Of a DNA stretch of 64,000 nt, positions 1 through 8,949 are shown in pieces; the stretch's first letter is position 1, and every line of letters starts with the position of its first letter. The translations under genes were made by a program, and so were the position numbers. The stretch spans positions 1 through 64,000 of the forward strand of contig JAHZKP010000025.1 in NCBI GenBank assembly GCA_022600345.1, given 5' to 3'. The notes below the pieces were generated by a model. That model ran no database searches. It worked only from the letters and a program-made list of their open reading frames with translations, and had not been told where the DNA came from. This stretch comes from Alphaproteobacteria bacterium (GTDB taxonomy: Bacteria; Pseudomonadota; Alphaproteobacteria; Rhizobiales; Hyphomicrobiaceae).

Positions 1-44
1 GACCGCATTCGTCGCTACAGAACAAGACGCCGGAGGAATTTCGA

Positions 45-113
45 ATGAAGCATTTCACCCTTGCCGCACGCAGCAAGCAAGGGCAAGAATTCAACCCAGG
101 ACTCTATCTCTGA
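45..113 (+). pseudogene. Possible 5' remnant of a gene cut by an IS-like end
   Basis: A GGAGG sequence at 32-36 sits 8 bases before an ATG at 45. The frame runs for only 22 codons and stops inside the 46-bp repeat at 94-139, with TGA at 111. The good ribosome site and sudden stop suggest the start of a gene truncated by the repeat. The peptide is too short to recognise, so this is weak. Confidence 0.25.
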
Positions 114-139
114 TTGGATGGGAAAAGGGGCTCAGGTCA
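94..139 (-). repeat. IS-like terminal repeat, left copy
   Basis: Read on the minus strand, this 46-bp segment begins TGACCTGAGCCCCTTTTC and ends with AGTCCTGGGT. It matches the segment at 1955-2000 at 45 of 46 bases, in opposite orientation. It lies exactly where the integrase at 132-1064 loses its family sequence, and supplies that gene's stop codon. The simplest reading is the end of an insertion sequence (the TGACCTG start resembles IS3-family ends) whose body is missing or lies left of the window. The family assignment is inference. Confidence 0.6.
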
Positions 140-1064
140 CGTGCAACCGCCAAGGATCAATGTCGATCATGCTGTCCAGTTTGGCCTTCGACTTACTCCA
201 CGCACTAAATGGACGCCCGACTGCTGTGACCGGCGAAAAGTAATACCCATCGATCATTGGGATTGCTCGCAGGAGCGCTTCTGCAGCCAGCCTTGCCAAG
301 GGGATTTCGTGACGCTTCCCACCCTTCATGACGTCGGCTGGAAACGTGACCCAATCGTCTTTGATCCACGAAGTATGCAATGAAGCTATTTGCTCTCGGC
401 GCTGTCCTGTCACCATCAAGACCTGCACGATCAGTCCATACTTCCCCAGCTTTTCACAGGCCTGCCAAATCGCCGCTAACTCGTTGTCGGTAAGTACCCG
501 GTCACGAGACGCCGGTACCTTTGGCTTCTTCAGGTTTTGCAATGGATTAGTTGGGCAGTACTCCCTTGCGACGCACCAATTAAAAAACATTTTCAGCGCA
601 GTGTAGGCGTTTGATTTCTTCGTTTGCTGTTCAATCCGATCTAACGCATCACCCACGTGATAGGGGCGGATATCTGCGACCAACTCTGGAAATTCGAACA
701 TTCGAAGCAGATGGGCGTAACCTTCCAATGTGCGCGGACGCACCTCTCCCTGTTTCATGTTGAGGTATCGCTCAACCGCTTCGGCGTAAGACACATCAAT
801 ATGTTGGCTTCTGGCGTATCCCACTGGGTCGTGAAGGACGCGCATCGCTTCCGCCCTTGCTTCCTTCAACGACATCCTAGGATAGCGCCCAATCACCTTT
901 CTTCGGCGGTTGATGTACAATACAAACGACTTGGTTCCCCCAGGCGATACCCGCACCCCAAAATTGGATAAGTTCTCATCCCAATACTCCGCCTGTCCTT
1001 CAGCCGGAGGCCGCAGGTTCTTCAATGCAAGATCTGTAAGCTTCGTTTTCGCCATAGGGGGCAA
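132..1064 (-). pseudogene. Tyrosine recombinase (island integrase), C-terminally truncated
   Basis: The N-terminal half has the layout of P4-type island integrases: a DUF4102-like arm-binding domain over residues 1-90 (KTLTDLALKNLRP-type start, NFGVRVSPGGTKSFVL), a core-binding domain, then a catalytic domain from about residue 185. The first catalytic Arg is visible in VTGQRREQ. The frame ends at WRLH just before the expected DLRRT box, so the second Arg, the His boxes and the catalytic Tyr are lost. The break coincides with the IS-like end at 94-139. The gene starts 117 bases from a tRNA-Arg 3' fragment and reads away from it, as expected for an integrase next to its att site. It cannot be active. 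Confidence 0.85.
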
Positions 1065-1180
1065 ATAGGGGGCAAAGTTGATGGATAGTGACGCCCATTA
1101 TGTGCAGCCATCGTGATTAAAATGCAAGGGTTTCAATGAGTTCTGTGCACCATGTGCAGCATGCACCCCCAAAGCCCCAA

Positions 1181-1226
1181 ATTCCTAATCTGAGGGTCAC
1201 AGGTTCGAATCCTGTCGGGGTCACCA
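1181..1226 (+). tRNA. tRNA-Arg(CCT) 3' half, probable att site remnant
   Basis: The sequence reads as anticodon loop TTCCTAA (anticodon CCT), 3' anticodon stem TCTGA, variable loop, T arm ACAGG-TTCGAAT-CCTGT, acceptor strand CGGGGTC, discriminator A and CCA. The bases upstream do not form the 5' anticodon stem, D arm or acceptor strand, so only the 3' half is present. A crossover starting in the anticodon loop is typical of tyrosine recombinases that use tRNA genes, and the integrase remnant is 117 bases away. No functional tRNA is expected. The amino-acid identity rests on the CCT loop alone. Confidence 0.7.
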
Positions 1227-1773
1227 ATAAAATCAATGGGTTAGCTCAAATCTCCCGATCGCACCGCAAGCCCCAGATAACATATAGATAACATTTTGAG
1301 CGCGTTTCGCTGCTCGACGTGGGCTGCCTTTCGCATCATTAAATAGATTTAGGATCGGCATAGAGAGTAATCGGCTCCAAATCTGATAGCGGAAGCGCAC
1401 GGGCGAGCTTTGCATGCTGTTCCAATGACCACAAACTTGCCCGGCTCGATGGTTCGCACCGCTAGCGATGTGCTACAGATAATCGCTGGCGTGATCCCGG
1501 GATTGCTCGCAACTTTTTCAAAAATTGGGAGCAGCACCGACATCGGACAGCAAACCTGCGCCGGCGGTCAGGGGCAAGGCCGCAAAGAAGGTCAACAATC
1601 AGGAGAGCGTAGAGAACTTCGGGTCATGGACTGCCTTAGAACAGGGCAATTTGCTCGCTAATCTGCCGGCGCTGAGCGTCGTAGTCGGATACGAGTGGGG
1701 CCAGCTCAACGCTTGTAGCGCGATTCTTGAAATGCAGGAGAGTAGGGCTTCGCGCCGGTGCCGGAAGAAGCAA
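1227..1773. other. Gene-free stretch next to the att remnant
   Basis: About 550 bases between the tRNA fragment and the truncated gene at 1774. Reading frames here have no recognisable domain and overlap one another. I see no repeat, tRNA or clear terminator. It is probably decayed island DNA. Confidence 0.4.
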
Positions 1774-1962
1774 ATGACAGACGACAATTATTTCCTGCAC
1801 AAGCATCTGACCGAGCTTTCGCAGGATGATCTTGCGAAAGTAAAAGAGCTGAGCCAAATCGATCTCAAGGGTGCCAGCGAAGCCACCGTGAGGGAGCTGT
1901 TTCTCGCCCCTCTGGTCCGACTTCTTGGGTATTCGCGGGCGGGTGAATTTCAGGTGACCTGA
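1774..1962 (+). pseudogene. Truncated protein resembling an HsdR-type N-terminus
   Basis: GGAAGAAG lies just before the ATG at 1774. The 62-residue product runs TDDNYFLHKHLTELSQDD and then KGASEATVRELFLAPLVRLLGY, a pattern seen at the N-terminus of type I restriction R-subunit-like nucleases and related predicted restriction proteins. The frame stops seven bases into the repeat at 1955-2000, so the rest of the gene is gone. The family call is tentative. The truncation is clear because the stop lies in the repeat, exactly as for the integrase on the other side. Confidence 0.45.
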
Positions 1963-2000
1963 TCCCCTTTTCCCATCCAATCAGAGATAGAGTCCTGGGT
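1955..2000 (+). repeat. IS-like terminal repeat, right copy
   Basis: This segment begins TGACCTGATCCCCTTTTC and ends AGTCCTGGGT. It is the inverted partner of 94-139, with one mismatch over 46 bases. It ends the reading frame of the gene at 1774. The DUF4253 gene starts only 24 bases beyond it, so no transposase body remains on this side. Confidence 0.6.
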
Positions 2001-2024
2001 AAAGACGATCACACGGAGTAGGGT

Positions 2025-2819
2025 ATGGCTATCCAAATGCACCCTCCAGGCAAATTGGGCGGGAAATATGAAACCGAAATACCGTTCCATCATGCGTCAG
2101 CTCCCGGGAAAGACGCAAAGAATGCCCTTGATTGGATGGCGAGCAATTACCGAGACATGACGCCGGTGATGATGGGATCGCCGTACAATGTGCGCGTCTG
2201 GAAAGAAATCCAATCTCAGGGGCATCTTGCACCATCAGAATGGATTGCTCGGTCAAAGGATTTTGATCTGGACAATTGGTTCATTGGTCAACGGAATCAA
2301 TACCAACCTGCACGCGGCGTTTGGTCAGAGGCGACGCCCAAAAAACATCTGAGTGGGGACATGGATATGGATTGTCCGGATGACTTCCTGATGGAGGTTA
2401 TCATCGTTTTGCTCCCAACAGATAATGACACACAATGGGCTGCGTATTTGGGGCATGATGCGTGGGGTACAGCTCCAGATCCACGTGTACACATTGGTCT
2501 TTCACAGAAATGGAACTTGGAATTTGGCGCGACAATAAAAACGTTTCGCCAGGATTCATTTAACCTTTCTGTTGAGTGGGCAGTTCAAAGACCAATATCA
2601 ACTGTAGATGAAGCAATCGAGGTGGCGTTTGAGCAATATTATTACAGCCGCGTCATGCTTGATAAGGACTATGGCTTGGGAGGAAGGAGGTCGATTGAAA
2701 GTCTAGCATCCAGGCTTGTTGGATCGACCGTCTGGGAAATTTACTGGAACAACAGCGACTCCGATGAGCCGCCGCTTAAAGGGCCATTGTTGCCAACGTA
2801 TCGACAACCGCACTCGTAA
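2025..2819 (+). CDS. DUF4253 family protein
   Basis: A 264-residue soluble protein with no signal peptide or membrane helix. The C-terminal half, about residues 120-245, matches my memory of the DUF4253 pattern: LPTDNDTQWAAYLGHDAWG, then HIGLSQKWNLEFGATI, then a conserved EAIEVAFEQYYYSR segment, and SLASRLVGSTVWEIYW near the end. The biochemical role of the family is unknown; it is often found in scattered accessory loci. The start is set by GGAG 10 bases before ATG 2025. The gene follows the right IS-like repeat directly and stands alone, consistent with island cargo. Confidence 0.75.
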   Translation: MAIQMHPPGKLGGKYETEIPFHHASAPGKDAKNALDWMASNYRDMTPVMMGSPYNVRVWKEIQSQGHLAPSEWIARSKDFDLDNWFIGQRNQYQPARGVWSEATPKKHLSGDMDMDCPDDFLMEVIIVLLPTDNDTQWAAYLGHDAWGTAPDPRVHIGLSQKWNLEFGATIKTFRQDSFNLSVEWAVQRPISTVDEAIEVAFEQYYYSRVMLDKDYGLGGRRSIESLASRLVGSTVWEIYWNNSDSDEPPLKGPLLPTYRQPHS

Positions 2820-3297
2820 TGCAAAACGCAGATTTTAGAGCTGCCGTTTCGGGGGGCTCGGTAGGAATGCGGGTCAGCCATTGTCGCCGAGAACTTGCCG
2901 CACGTTGATGCGACGCAGTAGACTTGACGTCCAAGACGGCAGTTGCATCAAAGTGGCTGCTAGGAAAATGTTCAATGATAAAATTGCGGTCAACTTCACG
3001 GGTAATGCTCCTTCAAAATCGACGGTCAGCATCGGTCATTCCAAATAGCGTTTCAAGGTGCATGTCGCCAGCTTGCTTGCCGTTGAGTCGTGTGCGACGC
3101 ATGGTCAAAAAAACTCAGGTATTAGGGCGCTTCGACGTTACACTTCAGGCCATTCTGCAGCCTTCGATGCAGGGAAGGGCTGGTCTTCCGGCGCAAGCAT
3201 TCGAACTGTTCTCGGCATACTTACTTCAGAAGGTGATCGGCAATGGTCACTGCAGCAATTCTCGCCAAATTTTACTGATGAAGGAATAAACAACCGC
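2820..3297. other. No supportable gene
   Basis: Several overlapping plus-strand frames of 100-120 codons cross this stretch, but none shows a recognisable domain or good ribosome site. A short frame near 2907-3047 (ending in STVSIGHSK) has fairly protein-like composition and might be the tail of a decayed gene. I would not annotate it. Confidence 0.35.
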
Positions 3298-3762
3298 CTA
3301 GCTGAAATTACATACGGAGGTGAGCCGCTCCAACCCTTCGATAATGTCTGGAATAACGCCGATTAGACTGACGAGCCCGAATATCAGGACGCCGTGATGC
3401 GCGCCGACATTTGCCTGGGCAACATCGCGCTCGATAGTCTCCCAGGCCTCTGCCGCGCCCGTCGCGATCAAGATGAGCGCGGTTGCGAGCGTCGTCAAAG
3501 GATGGCTTGTGATTGAGCGGGTGATTTCGCAGAGCTTCACATTTGCCTCCGTGAGGCTGATGACCAGTCGGACTGGTCGTTCACTCTGGTGCCTACCACG
3601 CACATGGATTCGCTGCCGCACAGAGGGGACGATTGCACCGATCAATTTTGTGCGTGGGCTCAACGGCACATTGGGTGGAAGGTCGATGATCACCGGACGG
3701 CGAACCGGGGCGGCGATTGCCCGCCCCGGAAGGAAACGTTCTTTGCGTCGCGGGCTGCTCAT
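3298..3762 (-). CDS. Small membrane protein of unknown function
   Basis: A 154-residue protein with a basic N-terminus rich in Arg and Pro (residues 1-65), then two hydrophobic segments near residues 86-104 and 123-141. These are probably two transmembrane helices with a short loop between them. I do not recognise the family. Its start codon overlaps the stop of the DUF4331 gene upstream by four bases (ATGA), so the two are probably translationally coupled and it is likely the last gene of the DyP operon. Overlapping plus-strand frames are shadows. Confidence 0.6.
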   Translation of the reverse strand: MSSPRRKERFLPGRAIAAPVRRPVIIDLPPNVPLSPRTKLIGAIVPSVRQRIHVRGRHQSERPVRLVISLTEANVKLCEITRSITSHPLTTLATALILIATGAAEAWETIERDVAQANVGAHHGVLIFGLVSLIGVIPDIIEGLERLTSVCNFS

Positions 3763-4937
3763 TCCGACGCCGCCGTAGGTTTGCGCAAATATGGGAACTT
3801 CTTGCTGGCCCAGCGTGTCGGTTTGTCGACGCCGTCGCTGATTTTCTTGCGATCACGCGCGATCAGGAACGAATACTGGATATCGCAGATGTCATCATCG
3901 AGCCAGCGCCCGCCACTTGTTTGGTGCTCGCGGCCTTCGACAATTGCCTTTTCAATTTCGAACCAATTGCCCTTGCCGAATGGTTGCGAGAGATCGATCA
4001 CCGTGAAGTCCGCCAACTGCAGTTCGGTCAGGGGGTGCACGCCACTGTGCATCGGCCAATCGATTTTGCCGTCAATCTTGTCGATCTGGTGCAGGTTTGC
4101 GTTGAAGCGCGCGCGGAACGGTTCGGCGTAGGCCTTTGCCCTGGTGAAGGGATCATGGCGATTGAACAGGTCGCGCACATCGATTGTTCGGTTGACCTTG
4201 TCAAAGCTCGGATCGGCGAGAATGACATTCGTCACCTCCGGTCGCCCGAATGTGTCGAGCACGACCGACCTGCGCCCACGCGACCTCACTTCTGACACGA
4301 CGCCGTACATGCCCTTCCCATCAGGCAGCATGCGACGCTTATCGACCTCCAGCACGATGCTCAGGATATTCTTGCCCTCAGCCGAATTAATGCCGGTGAA
4401 ATTCTCTCGGCCTTCCTTTGTGGATCGAATCATGCCCTCCACATCCATGAAGAACGGATCAAGTCGCGAGCCGGTAAAAACCCTGATGCCATGCTGTTTG
4501 AACTTCTTCTCGGACGTTGCGCGCCCGACAGCAAATTTGATCTCGCCTTTTGGTGTGTGGCAATGGCCCGTCTGTCCGGGCGAACCGTTGATCTGCTTGA
4601 GGTCGGAGAACACACAGCGGAATGTGATGTCCGGGTTTCCGACCTTGAAGCCGGCCTTGGGGCCGGTTCGGGAAACGGTGACCGGCCTCAGCCGGAAGCG
4701 GTAGTCGAGCGCGTGCGAAAACCATTTTGTCGTACCCGCATTCGGGATGACGTTCATCACCATCACCAGCCGGTCGGCGTTCCCGGGGCTGGGGAAGACA
4801 TACATATCCGTGATGTCGGTGGTTGGGTCGCCCAACACGGCGGGCCCATCATAGTGATCTGAAGCATGGGTGGTGTTGCCTGCGCCAACCGCGAGGGCGG
4901 CCAAGGATGCAAGAACGATCGATTTTGAGGGTCTCAT
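3759..4937 (-). CDS. DUF4331 family exported protein
   Basis: A 392-residue protein with a clear signal peptide (residues 1-25, MRPSKSIVLASLAALAVG, ending in THA) followed at once by SDHYDGP, the hallmark start of mature DUF4331 proteins. TDITDMYVFPSP and LVMVMNVIPNAG follow, also typical of the family. It is presumably periplasmic. The biochemical function is not established; the conserved D/H-rich opening suggests metal binding, which is inference. AGGAGA stands 9 bases before the ATG. It lies 37 bases downstream of the DyP peroxidase gene and overlaps the small membrane protein gene, so the three appear to form one operon. Confidence 0.8.
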   Translation of the reverse strand: MRPSKSIVLASLAALAVGAGNTTHASDHYDGPAVLGDPTTDITDMYVFPSPGNADRLVMVMNVIPNAGTTKWFSHALDYRFRLRPVTVSRTGPKAGFKVGNPDITFRCVFSDLKQINGSPGQTGHCHTPKGEIKFAVGRATSEKKFKQHGIRVFTGSRLDPFFMDVEGMIRSTKEGRENFTGINSAEGKNILSIVLEVDKRRMLPDGKGMYGVVSEVRSRGRRSVVLDTFGRPEVTNVILADPSFDKVNRTIDVRDLFNRHDPFTRAKAYAEPFRARFNANLHQIDKIDGKIDWPMHSGVHPLTELQLADFTVIDLSQPFGKGNWFEIEKAIVEGREHQTSGGRWLDDDICDIQYSFLIARDRKKISDGVDKPTRWASKKFPYLRKPTAASE

Positions 4938-4974
4938 GTGGCGTCTCCTTACCTGAGGGGTTTGGTTGCAAAGT

Positions 4975-6393
4975 TCAGCGTGAGAACTTGCCGTCGGCGA
5001 TGCCGCGCAGTGCGTTCATGCCGGGGACGAAGAAATATTCGCCGCCTTCGGTGGTCACGAACTGGCGAACGTCGAACAGGAACGGCATGTCAGCGCCCGG
5101 GACGGTGAACTGGCCGCCGTCACCGTTGGTGCCAACCAGTGGGTCTTTTTCCTCGCTGGGAAGGCCCGCGAAGTCGCCTTTTTGGATCCAGTCCGCCTGC
5201 ATGAACTCGAACTGAAGCTCAAGATCCGCGACGACGAAGAGGCCGGCCTGACCGCGCGGCACACCGTCATCGGGCGCGCCTTCGGGCAGCGGCGGGCCGT
5301 ACTCGAGCCCACGGCGAAGAATGCGTTTGCGGTTGATATCGGTTGGCGTCTTGATCGCGGACTTGCGCGGGTTGACGCGCCTGAGATGCGCACCGAGCGG
5401 GCATTTCAGCCCCTCTGGATCATCGGCATAGTCGAAATCGTTGACGCGGTTGGGATCGTCGGCGATTTTGTGGTCGTCGTGATCGGGCGAGACGGCCAGC
5501 GGGCAGCCAGAGCGCCAGCGCCCCACGATCTTGGCCGCCATCTTCTCTTGGTGATGGGTATCATTTTTGCCCCAGAGCCCCATCGCACCTTGCTTGAGGT
5601 AGTCGCGAAATCCTGCAACGTCCTGGCCTGCCTTGCGGAAAGCGATGAAGGTCCCGTTGACTCCAAGCTCGTCAGGGGGCGGTGTCGCGGTTCGTTCGTT
5701 GATTTCGTTAATGTAGCCGAGCAGGAATTCGCCGGGTTGAATTCCGCGCCAGCCTTCGCCGTCGCGGGCCCCGTGACCTGGCGCGGCATCGTCGTCTAAA
5801 CCGGCTATGGCGGGCTGTGAGACCGGATCGACATACCCAAAGTGGGCGGCCGGACAGCCCGAGCGCTGATCGAACACGACGGCGGCTTCGACGAAATGTC
5901 GTTCGCTAACGCCATAGCGCGCCGCTTCTTTGTTCAGCGCAAGTCGCCGGTCATCGACAGCAAAACTGTCGGCACCCGTGATGGTGATCATGGCGTGGAT
6001 ATCAGGCGTGCCAAGTCCGCCTTCCCAATTCGATGGATCGCCCGGACCGGTATCGCCCAACTTAAGAGCGCGCGCGGCCATCCCGGCACGAAACGAGTGC
6101 GGGAAACTTGCCCGCGTCTGCTCGGTGACGCCGAGCGCCGCCAGGCCGAACGACGAAAAGCAGATATTCAAAGTCTGTTCGGGCTTGTTCGCCGATCGTG
6201 CGGCTCCCGACGTCGTCACAGAACCGAGCAGATTGGCGAGCCACGCGCGGCCACGATCCGGGTCGCCAACCGTATAGAAAATGTAGGCGCAGGCGAGAGT
6301 GTCGTATTCCTCGAGCAGCCCGCCCTGGATGTCGCCGAGGTTGGCCTTCAGGTCGGTGGGGGTAAGCGTCCTCGTTGGTTGCTGGCCGGGCAT
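4975..6393 (-). CDS. DyP-type haem peroxidase
   Basis: A 472-residue dye-decolourising peroxidase, a haem enzyme that uses H2O2 to oxidise dyes, phenolics or metals. Family features visible: LKANLGDIQGG near the N-terminus, FGYVDPVSQP with the presumed catalytic Asp near residue 189, CPLGAHLRRVNPR with the presumed proximal haem His near residue 336, and a conserved F-x-F-V-P-G-M-N close to the end. Its length fits the longer subclasses. The usual GxxDG motif reads GYVDP here, so the second Gly is replaced by Pro. I chose the start at 6393 because GGAGG lies 7 bases upstream; a start 26 codons earlier has no such site. There is no signal peptide and no encapsulin gene nearby. Confidence 0.9.
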   Translation of the reverse strand: MPGQQPTRTLTPTDLKANLGDIQGGLLEEYDTLACAYIFYTVGDPDRGRAWLANLLGSVTTSGAARSANKPEQTLNICFSSFGLAALGVTEQTRASFPHSFRAGMAARALKLGDTGPGDPSNWEGGLGTPDIHAMITITGADSFAVDDRRLALNKEAARYGVSERHFVEAAVVFDQRSGCPAAHFGYVDPVSQPAIAGLDDDAAPGHGARDGEGWRGIQPGEFLLGYINEINERTATPPPDELGVNGTFIAFRKAGQDVAGFRDYLKQGAMGLWGKNDTHHQEKMAAKIVGRWRSGCPLAVSPDHDDHKIADDPNRVNDFDYADDPEGLKCPLGAHLRRVNPRKSAIKTPTDINRKRILRRGLEYGPPLPEGAPDDGVPRGQAGLFVVADLELQFEFMQADWIQKGDFAGLPSEEKDPLVGTNGDGGQFTVPGADMPFLFDVRQFVTTEGGEYFFVPGMNALRGIADGKFSR

Positions 6394-6524
6394 GACCGCC
6401 TCCATGAATGACTTGGTTGTTGTGGAGATGCTGGCCAAGCGCTGGGGGGGATGGGGAGCTTGGCCAGCCAAATTTTTTAAAGGGTCGCTCGGGCGCGATG
6501 TATCGTCCGCCCGCTTCGGCGCCG

Positions 6525-7070
6525 TTACAGACTTGATGCAGTTTCCCCTTTGACAGGGCGTCCGGCCGGTTGGGCGAGTGACTTCTGCAGGTCCATCACC
6601 TTGTTGCGCCAGTCGGCATCGCGGTAGAGCTGATTGATGGTCACTGTTGGAGCGGCGCAGTAATAAGAAACGACATCGACATCGGCCTGCCCACTGCCCA
6701 GAAACTCCGCCATTGCCGTGACACCGGCTTCCATCCCCGGAAAACCCTCCAGGTGCTGCAAGGCTTTATCCACCAGTGCCGGATTGGAATTGAGGATGAC
6801 TTCCCAGTAGTCAACGACATCGCCACCGTCGAAGTTCGATTGAACGAAGACCTTGTCACGGCTGATGCGGTAGAAGCCGATGATGTGGATCATCTGGGTT
6901 TCTTGAAACTGGTTGAGGACTTCGTCCGAGTTGAGGATTTCGACCAGGGCAGCGGCATGGGCATCCGGGTCATCCTGCTTCAGGGTAAAGACCGCATTGT
7001 ACGAACACATGTTTTTGCCCAGCACCGGCGTTGGTTTCATGCCGTACCTGAGTGTTCCGTTCGTTGCCAT
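6525..7070 (-). CDS. Conserved hypothetical protein linked to the DyP operon
   Basis: A 181-residue soluble protein. The opening TLRYGMKPTPVLGKNMCSYNAVFTLK leads into DPDAHAAALVEILNSDEVLNQF, and later HIIGFYRISRDKVFVQSNFDGG. The alternation of strands and helices resembles a ferredoxin-like or dimeric alpha-beta barrel protein, the fold DyP peroxidases also use, but I do not recognise a named family. The start at 7070 has ATGGAG just upstream; the longer frame to 7289 would run into the divergent regulator gene. It is the first gene of the leftward DyP group, 131 bases before the peroxidase. Confidence 0.6.
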   Translation of the reverse strand: MATNGTLRYGMKPTPVLGKNMCSYNAVFTLKQDDPDAHAAALVEILNSDEVLNQFQETQMIHIIGFYRISRDKVFVQSNFDGGDVVDYWEVILNSNPALVDKALQHLEGFPGMEAGVTAMAEFLGSGQADVDVVSYYCAAPTVTINQLYRDADWRNKVMDLQKSLAQPAGRPVKGETASSL

Positions 7071-7243
7071 TGCTTTGCTCCATTGGGTAATGTCGAGGGC
7101 GTTCTGTGATCGGCCTGACGTCGTTTCGTGTCGCCTAGCCATACACGGCACTGTGCCAGCCGAATTTCCGCTGGAGGAGTGAGTCGCAGCGAGATAAAGT
7201 GTTAGATGGCCGGGATATGATCGCGGCGAGAGGTTTGCGTTCC

Positions 7244-8884
7244 ATGGCCGAAAGGCGGGAAAATCAAAGCGCCACCGATGACGCCGCATGTCCCCTGGAC
7301 ACAGAAGTGCGCGGTGCGCTGGAACGCGTCACGACCGAGCCACCGTTCGCGAGATCGCTCCGCCTGTCGCGGTTCCTGACCTACATCGTCGAGGAGACAC
7401 TGGCTGGCCGCAGCGACCGGCTAGCCGGCTACTCAATCGGCGTCGACGTGTTCGATAAACCTGAAGATTTCGATCCGCGGATCGATACCAACGTGCGCGT
7501 CGAAGCAAGCCGTCTCAGGCGTTCTTTGGATCAATACTACCGCGAGAGAGGCTCAGAAGACCCGGTCGAAATCATCGTCCCGAAAGGCACCTATGTGCCG
7601 GAGTTTCGATATCGTGCCGGCGACCGTGTGATCACTGCACAGGTCGCACCGCCCGATCCCATTGAAAAGGTGTCGCCCGTCCGTGGTCCATCAATCGCCG
7701 TGTTGCCGTTCGACAATTTTGGCGGCAATCCGGATGACCAATTCTTTGCAGACGGATTGACCGAAGAAACGATCGCCAATCTGGCCCGCTTCAACGAACT
7801 GTTCGTCTTGTCGCGTACCACGTCGTCGAAACTTGCACGCGATGGCGCCGACATCCGCCAGATTCGCGAGGAGCTTGATGTCGACTTTGTCGTCGAAGGC
7901 AGTTTGCGCAAAACGTCGCAAGCCGTGCGCGTCACCGTACAACTTATCGATGCCGCGACCGACAGCCACATATTTGCCGATAACTTTGACCGCGCCTGTA
8001 CGCCCGAAGGTGTGTTCGAGATCCAGGACCAAATTGCGATGCAGATCGCGAGCCGCGTTGCGGACCGTTATGGGCCATTGGGCCGCTACGTTTATCGGGC
8101 AAAGCGAACCGGGCAGTCCCGACGGTGGGAAACGTACCGCTGGATCACGCGGTTCTACGATTATTACGCAACACATGATCCAGTGAGGCATGCTGAAGTC
8201 CGCGATGGGCTTGCGAGTGCGCTGGAAATTGATCACGAGTCATCAGACGGGCATGCGGCTCTTTCGATCATACTACTCGATGAATATCGGTTTCATATCA
8301 ACGAAAGGCCGGAATATCCGGCGTTATCCAACGCGCTTTCACACGCGCAAATTGCGGTGGGCTGCGATCCGGAGAATGCGTTTGCCCAAAAGGCGTTGGC
8401 TCTTGCTTATTATCACTCACGGGAATTCACGGATTTCGAAATATCAGCAGAACGGGCGATCCAACTTAACCCTGGAAATGCCACCGTTCTTGCAGACATT
8501 GGGCACAGCTACTGGATCTCCGGAAAACGAGAGCGTGGGCTGCAACTGATCGATCGCGCTTTGTCTTTGTCGCCAGTCCATCCGGGTTGGTATCATCACG
8601 CACCAGCTTGTGACCTTGCTGTGAGTGGCAAGCCGGCCGAGGCGATTGCCGAAATCAAACAAGTCCCGATGCTCGGCTTTATTTGGCATCATGCTTTTTT
8701 GGCTTGGTTTTATGCTGAGGCAGCGGATCTTGACGCGGCTGCGCGGGAGGCCAATGAGGTTTTGACGATTTGTCCCGAATTCTGCGATATAATCCAAAAT
8801 GAACTGACGATCTGGTGTGCCGACGATGCCATGCGGCATGTGGCTTTGGCTGGCTGGCGCAAGGCCGGCTTGCGCGCAGCCTAG
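7244..8884 (+). CDS. TolB-like/TPR regulator of the adenylate-cyclase-associated type
   Basis: About 546 residues without a membrane helix. The N-terminal part (FLTYIVEETLAGR..., RIDTNVRVEASRLRRSLDQYY, PKGTYVPEF) is a domain commonly fused to TolB-like modules. A FlgO/TolB-like domain follows, starting SIAVLPFDNFGGNPDDQFFADGL. Then come several TPR-type helical repeats to the end (ALAYYHSREFTDFEISAERAIQLNPGNA and similar). Such proteins often carry a cyclase or a DNA-binding domain; neither is obvious here. It is transcribed divergently from the DyP group across a short shared region, so a regulatory role over that group is a reasonable inference. The start is uncertain: 7244 has AGAGG upstream, while GTG 7199 and ATG 7217 are alternatives. 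Confidence 0.65.
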   Translation: MAERRENQSATDDAACPLDTEVRGALERVTTEPPFARSLRLSRFLTYIVEETLAGRSDRLAGYSIGVDVFDKPEDFDPRIDTNVRVEASRLRRSLDQYYRERGSEDPVEIIVPKGTYVPEFRYRAGDRVITAQVAPPDPIEKVSPVRGPSIAVLPFDNFGGNPDDQFFADGLTEETIANLARFNELFVLSRTTSSKLARDGADIRQIREELDVDFVVEGSLRKTSQAVRVTVQLIDAATDSHIFADNFDRACTPEGVFEIQDQIAMQIASRVADRYGPLGRYVYRAKRTGQSRRWETYRWITRFYDYYATHDPVRHAEVRDGLASALEIDHESSDGHAALSIILLDEYRFHINERPEYPALSNALSHAQIAVGCDPENAFAQKALALAYYHSREFTDFEISAERAIQLNPGNATVLADIGHSYWISGKRERGLQLIDRALSLSPVHPGWYHHAPACDLAVSGKPAEAIAEIKQVPMLGFIWHHAFLAWFYAEAADLDAAAREANEVLTICPEFCDIIQNELTIWCADDAMRHVALAGWRKAGLRAA

Positions 8885-8949
8885 TTGCAGTCCCTTGATG
8901 CCGGCGAACGCAAGACTGCCGAATGGGCCGACGTTGGCCACTGCTCACG

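Noticed and set aside
4975..6393. Encapsulin cargo role for the DyP peroxidase
   Set aside because: No encapsulin shell gene is present nearby, and the C-terminus (GIADGKFSR) lacks an obvious cargo-loading peptide.
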